A DNA stretch of 61,832 nucleotides from Bacteroidota bacterium (GTDB lineage Bacteria; Bacteroidota; Ignavibacteria; Ignavibacteriales; Melioribacteraceae). This document shows, in pieces, positions 20,020 to 29,715 of the stretch. Made by a program: the position numbers and the translations under genes. The notes under the pieces were generated by a model. The model did no database searches. It saw nothing but the letters and a program-made list of their open reading frames with translations, and was not told the DNA's origin. Every line of letters starts with the position of its first letter. The stretch's first letter is position 1. The DNA lies in contig JAHISP010000069.1 in assembly GCA_018818165.1 (NCBI GenBank), forward strand, positions 1 through 61,832, read 5' to 3'.

Positions 20020-23000
20020 TTACTTAGTTGTAGTTTTTAATGGAAAATGCATATTTGTTTCATTAAGTATTGATAAGAACAAAGAAACTGGACGAACTTG
20101 TAAAATCCATAATCGGCTATCTTCAAAACCAAATTCTATATCCAGTGGGTATCCATATTTTTTTTCAAGAGAAGCAGCAATTTTTACAAGCTGATTAAGT
20201 TCAACATATTCAAGTGCTGGTCTTAAACGCTGATGATAAAGTGTTTGCGCCCGAGTAGTGCCGTATCCCAAACGGCGGTTAAATATAATTTGCTCTGTTT
20301 TATCACTTGTAATATAACTGAAACGAAGAGGCTCACTTTCCAAATCTGTTTCTTTTGATACAGTAATTTGGTCTGCTGCTATTGTTCCAGAAACTATACC
20401 TTCTCCTAATCCTAGCACTGCATTAATAACCATTTCTCTGTGATTGCCTCTCGGCACATCAACTGTTTGTAGAACACCTGATACGCGAGAATTAACAATA
20501 CACTGCACAATAACTCCACCACCAGTTTGGCTGAACTCAACTCCAAAGACAGCTCTATGTTGTATGGCACGTTCAGTCCATAATCCACTCCATGTAAGCT
20601 TTAGGAATTGGAGCAATTGATCTTCACCGTGAACATACAAATAAGTCTCAAATTCACCTGCACGAGCAGCAGCTTCAGTATCTTCTTCCCGCGAGGATGA
20701 ACGGACAGCTACATAAATTTTATCAACTTCTAAATTGGGTTTATTGTCCATTGCAATCTTGGAGATAATATTATTATAAGCTTCAAGTATTATTTTGCTT
20801 AAATTATCTGGAATTGGTGCTCGTTCCCAAAGACCACGAATTTGCAACGATTTCTGGTGGTCAGCTAAGTCTTCTCGATTAAGAGTATTATTAATCGCAT
20901 CGCGAAGTGATATTTCTTGAACTATTTGATTTCCATTTTCCCACTTTGATTCAATAACAGTTGATTCTAATAATTCATTGAACGCTTTATCTGTTACAAC
21001 AAACCAAGGAGGTACAAATTTACCCTCTGAAAGCCTTTCAATTTCTGCAAGATTAGCAGCTTTCCACCCAATAAATTGGAATAATTCAAAACCGCAGTTA
21101 CTGTTATTAATAACATAATTATCTCTAAATTTTTTCTTTCTCTCATTATCATTTTTTATCAATTTTGTTTGTACAAAATTAAAGGTTGAACTTTTTTTAA
21201 TATCAATTTTAAGAATGGAATTTATTCTTTCTAACTGGCGCAGTTGGTGACGGAGATAAAAATTATCATTATCCTTATTTAATAAATATTCTATTTCTAA
21301 AACTAGTTTTCTTCTTACAACATTTAGTCGATTAATTGCAATTGTTGTAATAAAATCTTCGCTCAATTCCTCTTTCAACTGCATTTTAATATTACACGAA
21401 TCAAGAATTGTTTTAGCAGTATCAATTGCTTTTTTATGAATAATTGTATTAAGTCGTAAAGTAAGAATTTCGTAAGCGCAATTAGAAGTAGGAATATCAT
21501 TTTCAGCTTTACGAACTGCTTCTAAAAAATTACTTTTAAGTTCATCCATTATGAATAGTAAATAGTCCCTTGTATCATCTGCCAATAATTTATTATTTAG
21601 GAGGATTGATAGCAGAATAACTTTATCTCTATGAAGCATTCCTATTTTATGGGAAGTTTCATTTAGCAATATTTCAAATATACCATATCTTGCAACTATT
21701 GGATCGGAGCATCTGTATAAAACATTTTCCAACTGATGCCGAGCGCGTAAAAGTTTACCTCGTAAATTGAGTATTTCTTTTTCCATTTTTACTGTTGTCA
21801 GCATTTCATTTGATTTGCGGTATAATCCAAAACCTTCATTAAGTGCTATAACATCTCTTCCTTGACCAAGCATTTGAATATTGCCAGCAATAGCATCCAA
21901 TAAAACTAAATCACCTTCCAATAGAGAATACTCCTTTTCTTGAATATCTGTCCTAATACAAACATTAAACATGCTTATTTGTTTTTGAATTATTTTATAA
22001 TCAAGCGATTTGTATATCAATATTTTCTGATTGCTAGCATCTGATTGCCATTTACCCGAAATAATAAGTGCTGGCTTTCTGAACTGCATGGCTATAAGTC
22101 CAGCGTGACTAAGAATTCCACCGCCGGTTGATACAATTCCATCGGCATAATACAAATAGCTTGCATCTTCTGGTTTTAGAGATGGGGCGACTAATATTGA
22201 ACCAGAAAAGTCCTGAGGACTTTTTTTCTCCGTTCCAAAAATAGTTTTACCAACAGTTCTACCAGGAGAAGCTTTTAATCCATTTAAGATTCTTACTCCA
22301 CGTAAAGGAGTTTTTTCAGGCATTTGATAATTTTGTTTTATTTCTTCAAGAAATTTATGAGTTTCTGCTTCATCGTTAGCGCCAATATATTCTGAAAGTG
22401 TATCAACATAATTATTAATCCTCAACAGAAGAGCAAGTTCTGAAACATTATAATTTACATTTTCAATCCATGCATTATGTTTATTTTCTCGCTTTTTAAA
22501 TAATATATGGTCAAGTGTATAAAATGCAAGTTTAATTATTCCATCAATTCCACGTAATATAAAAAAACATATTTCCTCATTTCGCAAAGTTAAAGTTGCT
22601 TTCTGAACTTGATAACCATTTATACTTCCAGTGGTTTTAAAAGTTAGAATACGTTCCAATTGCCTTATAATGCAAGCTGTTTCTAAAGTAGCAATAATTT
22701 TATCATGACCATTAACTAATATTTCAGCAAATAGCTCGGCTTCATGAACTCTAATAAAATAACTGGATGACTGCGGTTTTACAACTTCCTTTATTTGAAT
22801 TAGCTCCCCACGATCAATTGCTTTGCGCAAAGGAGTAAGAAAACACTCTTCAAGTTCTATCTGTCCAGGATGTGAACTACAATCCTTGCCTATTGAAATA
22901 GAATTTTCAAAACCATGCTGTCTAATTATATTTAGCAAATCTTTGAAAAGTCCAGAGTTTGGAAGTCCTGTGAATACATCCTCATAACTTCCTTTACCAT

Positions 23001-25092
23001 CCCATATTATTTCTTTCTGTCCAATTGGCTCATTGATAAACCCCTTTATAATGCCTGTGCGATTCTTTGTAAGAATAGTTTTGAGCGGAATAAATCCCCA
23101 GGAAAGGAAAAATTTTGCCCATGCGTTAGCTAATTTTTGTCGAGCTTCTTTTTCTAGTGCTAAAGATCCAACTATCCAATCCAAATCCATGAAATACGGT
23201 ACTAAACGAAATACTTGCTGTGCTTTTGAGTATAAGTCGCCTAAATTTAAAGCACGCTCCTTATCATAACGGGCATGAATGTGGGTTCCCACAATTTGTA
23301 TTTCGAAATCAATCTTTTGGAAAAATGTTCTAATTACATCCAGCGAAATATTTGGGTGCTGTTCAATTTCATAATTGCTAACGCCAAAATATTCCAAATC
23401 AATCATCCCTCCGTGCAATGGCGGAGCGTAATCAATTCGCAATAACACAGGATGATTTCGAAATCCAAAATAATAATGTACTTCGTTTCCATAACAGTAA
23501 ATATTAACATGCGGAAATTGCTCATGCCCGTGCAGCATCTGGCGAGAAAATCCATCAATCAGTAGTTCAACAGAAAAAGGGATATTTTTATTGAAAGATT
23601 TATTGTTTTCAGTTGGTTCAAAATCAGCGAACCTAATTTTTTTAAGAATAAATTCGATATTATCATCTTTGGCAATAAGTATATCAACAGTTCTATTCGG
23701 ATTTTTACTTCTTTCAACTAGTCTAAAACCTAATCCAAGTGCATGCTGATGCAAATATCTTTTAAGACCGTGTAAAGTGTGAACTTCACCCAATGAACGT
23801 GGGTCTTCGAACGATTGAACAAGACGAGTAAGATTGGCTGATAGTTGAGGTTTATCATTATTTTCAATTATTTCATCCATGACTTTTGTTTTAATTTCAT
23901 TATATATTCCAGGAAGAATGGTGCATTCATCACTAAAAGCATGAAATAAAGTTACATAGTCTTCCACAATTTGATCCATCCGATCAATTATACTTCTTAT
24001 TTTTTCTTCATTCAGGGGACTAACATCAAGAAAATCTCGCAATAAAGAAGCATGATTAAGATTAAATGATCTAAAGCGCGTTATGGGATTATTTTCATTT
24101 CCACTATCATTTGCTTCAGAAACAAGACCACCACAAGCAATAATCAAGTAAGTTTTGGAGTTTTGCTTTACTCCTTTACACTTATCCAATATCGAGGCTT
24201 CAATATCAGAAACCATAAATGGCGGTGAATTGTTAATGGAAACACCTGTAGATACTTTAATTTGAAGCCCAAAATTTATTCTGTCCCATCCAAGTTTTGC
24301 AATAATTTCATTTAAAAACTTATTGCCAATTTTTTCTTTCGCATGTATAAAATCGTCTTTTAAAGATTCCAATAAACTGGGCAAAGGTTGAAAACAAAGC
24401 AAATCAACATGCGTAGCTCTTGTGTATTCAAGATATGGTTGGAAAAATGAATATGCATTTTTACCAATAATAATTTCGGCTACTTCTGGATTAACTATTT
24501 TTACCGACTTATCTAGAAGTTGGGCAGCAAAATAGCGCATTTCCATATTGTCTTCTTTAAGATATAATTCTAATAGTGGGTCTTCATAGTGGAATTCACT
24601 TCCCTGATGATAGCGTTTTACAAACTGTAGAATATTATTTATAGCTTCAGCCTCTAAAAATGGTGATTTCTCAACACTCATTCTCTCAGCTAAAAATAGT
24701 ATAAATGGACGGTCTACTTTTAGAATCCCAATCTCAGCTAGCTGAACTGAATATTCTAAAGCTCGTAATGCCAATTTTTTATCACGCGAATTAAGCATTG
24801 CTTTTATTGAATTGAGAGGATTAAGACTTGACTTAGTAGTTTCCTCCAAGAAAGAAAAGATATGCTCGGCAATAGGGTCTGCACGTTTTTGCAACAATGG
24901 GAATAAAGGTTCTAAATTTATTGGAGTAGAGCCTAGTGCTGATTGAGTAATAAGTAGAAGCAGTTTATCACATTCCTTTTTTACTTCATCAGGTTGGGAC
25001 ATATTGTATTTACTAATTATGGACCAAATTAGATGTTCACTATTTTCATCTATCTTTTTGAGTTTAACGGATTTTGAATCTGCCTTTCTCAT
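20020..25092 (-). CDS. Giant PEP/pyruvate-kinase-like phosphotransferase with permuted domains
   Basis: A protein of about 1690 residues. Residues 1 to ~940 match nothing I recognise; the first ~250 look like helical repeats. Around 950-1050 is a PEP-utilising mobile (swivelling) domain, with GGGILSHAGLIAMQF placing the likely phospho-accepting His near 996. From about 1345 to 1680 is a PPDK/PEP-synthase-type ATP-grasp domain (VRSSSREEDTEAAARAGEFE, then VNAVLGLGEGIVSGT-like INAVLGLGEGIVSG, and DIEFGFEDSRLWILQVRP). PEP synthase has ATP-grasp first, then His, then a TIM barrel; here the order is reversed and the barrel is absent. It therefore probably phosphorylates something else, or works with a partner. 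I chose the ATG at 25092 (AAGG 10 bases upstream) over the GTG at 25101. It directly precedes maeB. Confidence 0.7.
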   Translation of the reverse strand: MRKADSKSVKLKKIDENSEHLIWSIISKYNMSQPDEVKKECDKLLLLITQSALGSTPINLEPLFPLLQKRADPIAEHIFSFLEETTKSSLNPLNSIKAMLNSRDKKLALRALEYSVQLAEIGILKVDRPFILFLAERMSVEKSPFLEAEAINNILQFVKRYHQGSEFHYEDPLLELYLKEDNMEMRYFAAQLLDKSVKIVNPEVAEIIIGKNAYSFFQPYLEYTRATHVDLLCFQPLPSLLESLKDDFIHAKEKIGNKFLNEIIAKLGWDRINFGLQIKVSTGVSINNSPPFMVSDIEASILDKCKGVKQNSKTYLIIACGGLVSEANDSGNENNPITRFRSFNLNHASLLRDFLDVSPLNEEKIRSIIDRMDQIVEDYVTLFHAFSDECTILPGIYNEIKTKVMDEIIENNDKPQLSANLTRLVQSFEDPRSLGEVHTLHGLKRYLHQHALGLGFRLVERSKNPNRTVDILIAKDDNIEFILKKIRFADFEPTENNKSFNKNIPFSVELLIDGFSRQMLHGHEQFPHVNIYCYGNEVHYYFGFRNHPVLLRIDYAPPLHGGMIDLEYFGVSNYEIEQHPNISLDVIRTFFQKIDFEIQIVGTHIHARYDKERALNLGDLYSKAQQVFRLVPYFMDLDWIVGSLALEKEARQKLANAWAKFFLSWGFIPLKTILTKNRTGIIKGFINEPIGQKEIIWDGKGSYEDVFTGLPNSGLFKDLLNIIRQHGFENSISIGKDCSSHPGQIELEECFLTPLRKAIDRGELIQIKEVVKPQSSSYFIRVHEAELFAEILVNGHDKIIATLETACIIRQLERILTFKTTGSINGYQVQKATLTLRNEEICFFILRGIDGIIKLAFYTLDHILFKKRENKHNAWIENVNYNVSELALLLRINNYVDTLSEYIGANDEAETHKFLEEIKQNYQMPEKTPLRGVRILNGLKASPGRTVGKTIFGTEKKSPQDFSGSILVAPSLKPEDASYLYYADGIVSTGGGILSHAGLIAMQFRKPALIISGKWQSDASNQKILIYKSLDYKIIQKQISMFNVCIRTDIQEKEYSLLEGDLVLLDAIAGNIQMLGQGRDVIALNEGFGLYRKSNEMLTTVKMEKEILNLRGKLLRARHQLENVLYRCSDPIVARYGIFEILLNETSHKIGMLHRDKVILLSILLNNKLLADDTRDYLLFIMDELKSNFLEAVRKAENDIPTSNCAYEILTLRLNTIIHKKAIDTAKTILDSCNIKMQLKEELSEDFITTIAINRLNVVRRKLVLEIEYLLNKDNDNFYLRHQLRQLERINSILKIDIKKSSTFNFVQTKLIKNDNERKKKFRDNYVINNSNCGFELFQFIGWKAANLAEIERLSEGKFVPPWFVVTDKAFNELLESTVIESKWENGNQIVQEISLRDAINNTLNREDLADHQKSLQIRGLWERAPIPDNLSKIILEAYNNIISKIAMDNKPNLEVDKIYVAVRSSSREEDTEAAARAGEFETYLYVHGEDQLLQFLKLTWSGLWTERAIQHRAVFGVEFSQTGGGVIVQCIVNSRVSGVLQTVDVPRGNHREMVINAVLGLGEGIVSGTIAADQITVSKETDLESEPLRFSYITSDKTEQIIFNRRLGYGTTRAQTLYHQRLRPALEYVELNQLVKIAASLEKKYGYPLDIEFGFEDSRLWILQVRPVSLFLSILNETNMHFPLKTTTK

Positions 25093-25490
25093 TTCTCTCA
25101 CACCTTCTTGTGATGGAAATATTATGACTATTTTTTAATTACCGTATAGAGAATTTAATTGAACAAATTAGTTTGTTTAATCAATCTTTTAATAAGCGAA
25201 AACCCGTTTATTACTATCATTGCATTATTATATTACGAAATGACTCACTAATTTTACATCCTAAAGAAAACAAGATAAATTCAACCAATTCAAAATTACA
25301 ATAAAAAAGAACTAATTGTAATAATATCTGTAAACGCATTTACAAATTAATTTTCATCATCAATGAGAAGAATTTAAAGCAAATTATTGAAATAATAACA
25401 AAGCGCAGTATTGTAAAGAAATTTTTTAGAGGAATTCTGCCCTATTTTAGTAATACAGTATTAAGTTTAATATGAACTTTGGGAATTCTA
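25093..25490. other. 398-bp intergenic region
   Basis: This lies between the NhaC-type gene end and the large phosphotransferase gene start, both on the minus strand. Apart from the inverted repeat at 25158-25181 I see no gene or clear terminator. It must contain the promoter of the phosphotransferase-maeB operon. Confidence 0.4.
25158..25181. promoter_or_regulatory. Inverted repeat upstream of the large phosphotransferase gene
   Basis: ATTGAACAAA-TTAG-TTTGTTTAAT: 10-bp arms with a single mismatch, about 66 bases upstream of the start at 25092. The size and position suit a dimeric regulator binding site. In such A+T-rich DNA a chance palindrome is possible. Confidence 0.3.
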
Positions 25491-27338
25491 TTAAACTTTT
25501 TTGCCAAATATTTTTAGAAATAGAGTTAATGCAACTAATAATATTGCAATAGAAATAAATGGATTTAAATCATAAGCTGCTGGAATGCTGCCAAATAAGA
25601 CACTAAATATACCTACTAATATTGCATATGGTAATTGAGTTTTAACGTGATCAATATGGTTACATTTTGATGCTAATGAACTTAAAATTGTTGTATCGGC
25701 AATTGGCGAGCAATGGTCACCAAATACTGAGCCAGCAAGCACGGAGCTAATAACTCCAAACAAAACGTTTTGCAAACTTTCGCTGTCCAATCCAAATATA
25801 TTTCCAACGTGATAAGTTAACGGAATTACTATTGGCATTACAATTGCCATTGTGCCCCAGCTTGTTCCAGTTGAAAAACCTATTGCGGCGCAAATAATAA
25901 AAACAATTGCTGGAAGTAATCGTGGATCAATACTGTCACTTAAAAGAGAAATTATAAAATCGGCAGTTTTTAAATCTGTTGTTATCGCGCTAATAGTCCA
26001 TGCAAAAACCAAAATAATAACAGCCACCAACATTGATTGAATTCCCTTCTGCCACGCTTCAATAGCATCATTTAGAGAAAGTATACGTTGAGAAACAGTC
26101 ATAACAATTGCAACTATTGATGCACCAAAACTTGCCCATAAAAGTGAGGAGAATGAATCAGCATGATTTATAATATTTTGGACAGAATATTCACTAATTC
26201 CAGCTAGTTGAAGATTGTGAATTCCAGTTGCTACAAGACTTATAATTGTTCCAAAAAGAATTACAAATATTGGAATTGCACCATTGTACCACTTTGCATT
26301 TTCAGAATTTAGTGAATTATTTGTTTCTATTTCCTCATCGTCATAAACTACTTTTCCAATGCTGGCTTTCCTTTCAAATCTTAGCATTGGTCCAAAATCT
26401 AGTTCCCAAAAAGAAGTTAAGAAAACAAAATAAATTGTAGCTATTGGATAAAACCCATATGGAATTGAGCTTATAAAAACATCATAAGCATTTTGCGCAG
26501 ACCCTATCGCGTTTAATCCATCGGAAATTAGCCCAACTTCATATCCAACCCATGTACTAATAATAACAATACTTGCAACTGGTGCGGCTGTTGAATCAAC
26601 AATGTAGGCAAGTTTTTCACGTGATATTTTTAATTTATCGGTAATTGGACGCATTGTATTTCCGATTATTAGCGAATTTGCATAATCATCAAAAAATATC
26701 ATTACTCCAAGTAGCCAACTTGAAATTTTTCCGCTTCGGGTAGTTTTTGCCAATTTTGTAATCTGCTGTGCTAGTCCAGCAGTTCCGCCGTTTGCAGAAA
26801 TTAGACCAACAACACCTCCAATTAGCAATGTAAACACAATTATGAACATGTGGTCTTTATCAATTAATACGTTCAACACAAGGGTGTCAGCAAATCTTAG
26901 CAAAGCTGTAAGTGGATTAAAGTTGTAATAAATTAAAGCTCCAGAGAATATTCCAAGTGAAAGCGAAACAATTACTTGCCGAATAATTAACGCCAAAAGA
27001 ATTGCTATAAGTGGAGGAATAATTGAAAGCCAGCCTGGAATAACTGAAATAGTATGTGTGTCGTTAGGTGCTAAATTATTTGTAATTATGTAGTTTCGTG
27101 ATTCATCAATTACAAACTTCTGTGAGGCTATTCCATTATTATTTTCTAAATTAAAAATATATGATTTTAGTTCACTTTTAAATTTGATTTCAATTTTTTT
27201 AACGCTATCCGGAATTTCACTAGCAGATATATTAAAAGGAACTCCACTAAGAATTATGCTCGGTAGTTCTACATTCTGTGCCGATAAGCCAGAAACTAAA
27301 AATATTAGAATAGAAAGAATATATTTAATTTTAATCAA
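25491..27338 (-). CDS. NhaC-family Na+/H+ antiporter with exported N-terminal domain
   Basis: A 615-residue protein. The first ~20 residues are a signal peptide (ends SGLSAQ). Residues ~21-98 are a beta-rich domain with no membrane segment. From ~100 on there are about 12 membrane helices typical of the NhaC/ion-transporter superfamily, including FFDDYANSLIIGNTMRPI, DSTAAPVASIVIISTWVGYE, GFSTGTSWGTMAIVMPI and GSVFGDHCSPIADTTILSS, which carry the conserved polar residues. NhaC transporters exchange Na+ for H+, though some members move other substrates or malate/lactate. The exported N-terminal domain is an extra module. It is transcribed alone, 398 bp from the neighbouring operon. Confidence 0.85.
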   Translation of the reverse strand: MIKIKYILSILIFLVSGLSAQNVELPSIILSGVPFNISASEIPDSVKKIEIKFKSELKSYIFNLENNNGIASQKFVIDESRNYIITNNLAPNDTHTISVIPGWLSIIPPLIAILLALIIRQVIVSLSLGIFSGALIYYNFNPLTALLRFADTLVLNVLIDKDHMFIIVFTLLIGGVVGLISANGGTAGLAQQITKLAKTTRSGKISSWLLGVMIFFDDYANSLIIGNTMRPITDKLKISREKLAYIVDSTAAPVASIVIISTWVGYEVGLISDGLNAIGSAQNAYDVFISSIPYGFYPIATIYFVFLTSFWELDFGPMLRFERKASIGKVVYDDEEIETNNSLNSENAKWYNGAIPIFVILFGTIISLVATGIHNLQLAGISEYSVQNIINHADSFSSLLWASFGASIVAIVMTVSQRILSLNDAIEAWQKGIQSMLVAVIILVFAWTISAITTDLKTADFIISLLSDSIDPRLLPAIVFIICAAIGFSTGTSWGTMAIVMPIVIPLTYHVGNIFGLDSESLQNVLFGVISSVLAGSVFGDHCSPIADTTILSSLASKCNHIDHVKTQLPYAILVGIFSVLFGSIPAAYDLNPFISIAILLVALTLFLKIFGKKV

Positions 27339-27436
27339 TTTTATATTTGCTTATTGAATTAACTATTTATGGTGCAATATATTGATGTAAAATTTTATAA
27401 ACAAGTATGTTGCAGATTATGTGCGGAAAATAAAAA

Positions 27437-27531
<95 letters not shown>

Positions 27532-27575
27532 AACTTTTAAAAATCAAGATTGAAAATATAGATAATAATATTGAG

Positions 27576-28742
27576 CTAATCAAAGATATGTTTTACTTTT
27601 TCATATTCACTTTGCCAATTTAACTCTTCTGAAGCTGCAATTGTATTTTTCTTATAATTACTAAGTTTATTTTTATCAGAAATAAATTCTTCTAATTTGT
27701 TTGCAATTTCATCAGAATTTTCAAGACTTACAATTTCACCAACTCTATAATCCAAAACTATTTTTTTCATTTGTGGCAAATCGCTAATAAGCACTGGCAA
27801 TTCAGCCATTATGTATTCGAACAATTTATTTGGGAGAGCGTAATAATAACTTTTGCTAATATTTTCAATTAGCGCTATTCCTATATCAGCAGCCGATGTA
27901 TAATTTATTAATTCTTTTTGCTCAATATTTCCAAGAAAATGGACACGATTATTAATGCACAAATCATTTGCTATCTTTTCATACTTTTCTTGAAAAACCC
28001 CTGTTCCCAAAACAACGAGGTCACAGTTTTTCACATTTTTCATTGAATTAAGAAGTGGTTCAAATCCCCTTCCCTCAAGTATTACACCTTGATAAAGCAT
28101 AATTGTGGATGTTTCTGGAATACCCAACATTTTTCTGAAATCTTTTTTATCGAATGCTTTCTGCTTCAAAGGTAAATTTCTGATTACAACTGTATTGTTT
28201 AGGTTGTAAAACCCTTGTAAAAACTCAGCATCACCATCGCCAGTCACTAAAACCTTATCAGTTTTTTTAATAAAGAATTTTTCCAAATTACTTATAATAG
28301 ACTGAACTCGCGGTTTATTTCTTAACCCAGCAAGAAACGCATAAAACTCACGACTGTTATAATACAGTTTTGCTTTTCGCAATTTTGCAAAAAATGTGAC
28401 AACTGGGAGAGTGAAAATATCTTCGGCAATATAAATTGAAGAGTTTGTTTTAGATATTTCCTTAAAAAGTATTGATAAATATTTGAAATAATAAGGAATT
28501 GAATTTCTTTGTTTTACCAATTTAAAAATTGAAGTATCACCAATAACAGTCTGAAAATTTGGTGTTGTCCAATCGAATGAAATTACTTTAACTTCAAAAC
28601 CATCTGCAACAAGTGAATTAGTTAAATTTGTTACACGAGTATCATAATTTGCATTTCCAAGAAAGGAAATTGTAACTGATTTTTTTTTCTTAGCAAGTTG
28701 AGTTACTTCAGTTTGTCCGTTCTTATTCAACTCACCTTTCAT
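27576..28742 (-). CDS. Glycosyltransferase, GT4/group 1 type
   Basis: A 388-residue cytoplasmic or membrane-associated enzyme with two Rossmann-like halves. The N-terminal half begins with FLGNANYDTRVTNLTNSL, as in GT4 enzymes. The C-terminal half has GVILEGRGFEPLLNSM, the VHFLGNIEQKELINY segment, and the nucleotide-sugar site ALPNKLFEYIMAELPVLISD, with the EX7E-like Glu pair. Donor and acceptor are unknown. It is separated by two bases from the upstream FemAB-like gene, so the two are probably cotranscribed and may act on the same glycan or cell-envelope polymer. Confidence 0.85.
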   Translation of the reverse strand: MKGELNKNGQTEVTQLAKKKKSVTISFLGNANYDTRVTNLTNSLVADGFEVKVISFDWTTPNFQTVIGDTSIFKLVKQRNSIPYYFKYLSILFKEISKTNSSIYIAEDIFTLPVVTFFAKLRKAKLYYNSREFYAFLAGLRNKPRVQSIISNLEKFFIKKTDKVLVTGDGDAEFLQGFYNLNNTVVIRNLPLKQKAFDKKDFRKMLGIPETSTIMLYQGVILEGRGFEPLLNSMKNVKNCDLVVLGTGVFQEKYEKIANDLCINNRVHFLGNIEQKELINYTSAADIGIALIENISKSYYYALPNKLFEYIMAELPVLISDLPQMKKIVLDYRVGEIVSLENSDEIANKLEEFISDKNKLSNYKKNTIAASEELNWQSEYEKVKHIFD

Positions 28743-28744
28743 GA

Positions 28745-29704
28745 TTATAACTTAATACTAAGTGTATTTCTCATTACAGTTTTTGCGTCAAATTTTTCTT
28801 TGAAATCAATTAAGCCCATACTTGGAGTCATTGGATTTTCGGCTTTAGTATCTTGCGAAACTCCAATATCGACGTAGCTATAGCCATTATCAGTAGAATA
28901 TTTTACCACTTCATACATAATTCTGTGAATTGGTTTTAGATGTTCGTATTCATAATCAAGCATATTATAAAAACAAAGTGCGCAGGTTTTATTAACAAAA
29001 AACATGGATGAACCTGCAATTGGTTTATCCTTATAATAAAGCATAAATAATTTTAAATGATTTGGCAAAAGCTCTTTCAATCTCATAAGTTCTTCTAAAC
29101 TGTGAGTTGGTTTCACATTGTGACGAGCTTTGTTATCCAAAAGAATTGGATAAAACTGGTCGTATCGCTCATTAATTTCAACTCGTATATCAGAATCACG
29201 AAAAGTTTTTCTAATATTTCTACGAACAGTTGGTTGAAATCGCGAAATTATATCTTCGTCTTTGTTTAACTTAATTGCACTACTTATATAATGAAGTGAA
29301 TATTTAAATCCCAACCACAGCATAGCAAAATCAAGATTCTGGTTTGGTTTATCTTCATAAACTACTGGAGCAGCGGTTAATTCAAACTCGGAAATTTCAT
29401 TTACTTTTGCATAATCTAGCAATGTTGATACAATTTCAAGAGCTTTTTCAAACTTAATATCCTTAGTAACAATAGAGCCATAACTTGCCCCTATTGGGGA
29501 TTCAAATTTATTTCCTTTTATTGCTCCAGGAAGCAAAGCAATAATTTGTTCATTTTCTAAAAAAATTAAATGGTCAAAACTGAATTTACCTTTTGCGTGA
29601 TAATCAAAAAATTTCTGTAAATGAAAGAGAGTTCCGTTGTTTGATTCTTCAACAAATTTATCCCATCTTTCTTTCCACTCTTCAGAGTATTTAATTATTT
29701 TCAT
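28745..29704 (-). CDS. FemAB/GNAT-like acyltransferase
   Basis: A 319-residue protein of the FemAB/acetyltransf_6 type: an N-terminal half-GNAT fold (SNNGTLFHLQKFFDYH, then LPGAIKGNKFESPIGASYGS) and a C-terminal GNAT fold containing KLFMLYYKDKPIAGSSMFF and a late DIGVSQDTKAEN segment. Such enzymes add amino acids or acyl groups to peptidoglycan precursors or surface glycans. The exact substrate is not evident. It is 11 bp after the PorV-like gene and 2 bp before the GT4 gene, all on the minus strand. Confidence 0.75.
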   Translation of the reverse strand: MKIIKYSEEWKERWDKFVEESNNGTLFHLQKFFDYHAKGKFSFDHLIFLENEQIIALLPGAIKGNKFESPIGASYGSIVTKDIKFEKALEIVSTLLDYAKVNEISEFELTAAPVVYEDKPNQNLDFAMLWLGFKYSLHYISSAIKLNKDEDIISRFQPTVRRNIRKTFRDSDIRVEINERYDQFYPILLDNKARHNVKPTHSLEELMRLKELLPNHLKLFMLYYKDKPIAGSSMFFVNKTCALCFYNMLDYEYEHLKPIHRIMYEVVKYSTDNGYSYVDIGVSQDTKAENPMTPSMGLIDFKEKFDAKTVMRNTLSIKL

Positions 29705-29715
29705 AAAGCCAACAA

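Noticed and set aside
20020-25092. Straightforward PEP synthase or pyruvate phosphate dikinase
   Set aside because: The ATP-grasp and His domains are in reversed order and the C-terminal PEP/pyruvate barrel is missing.
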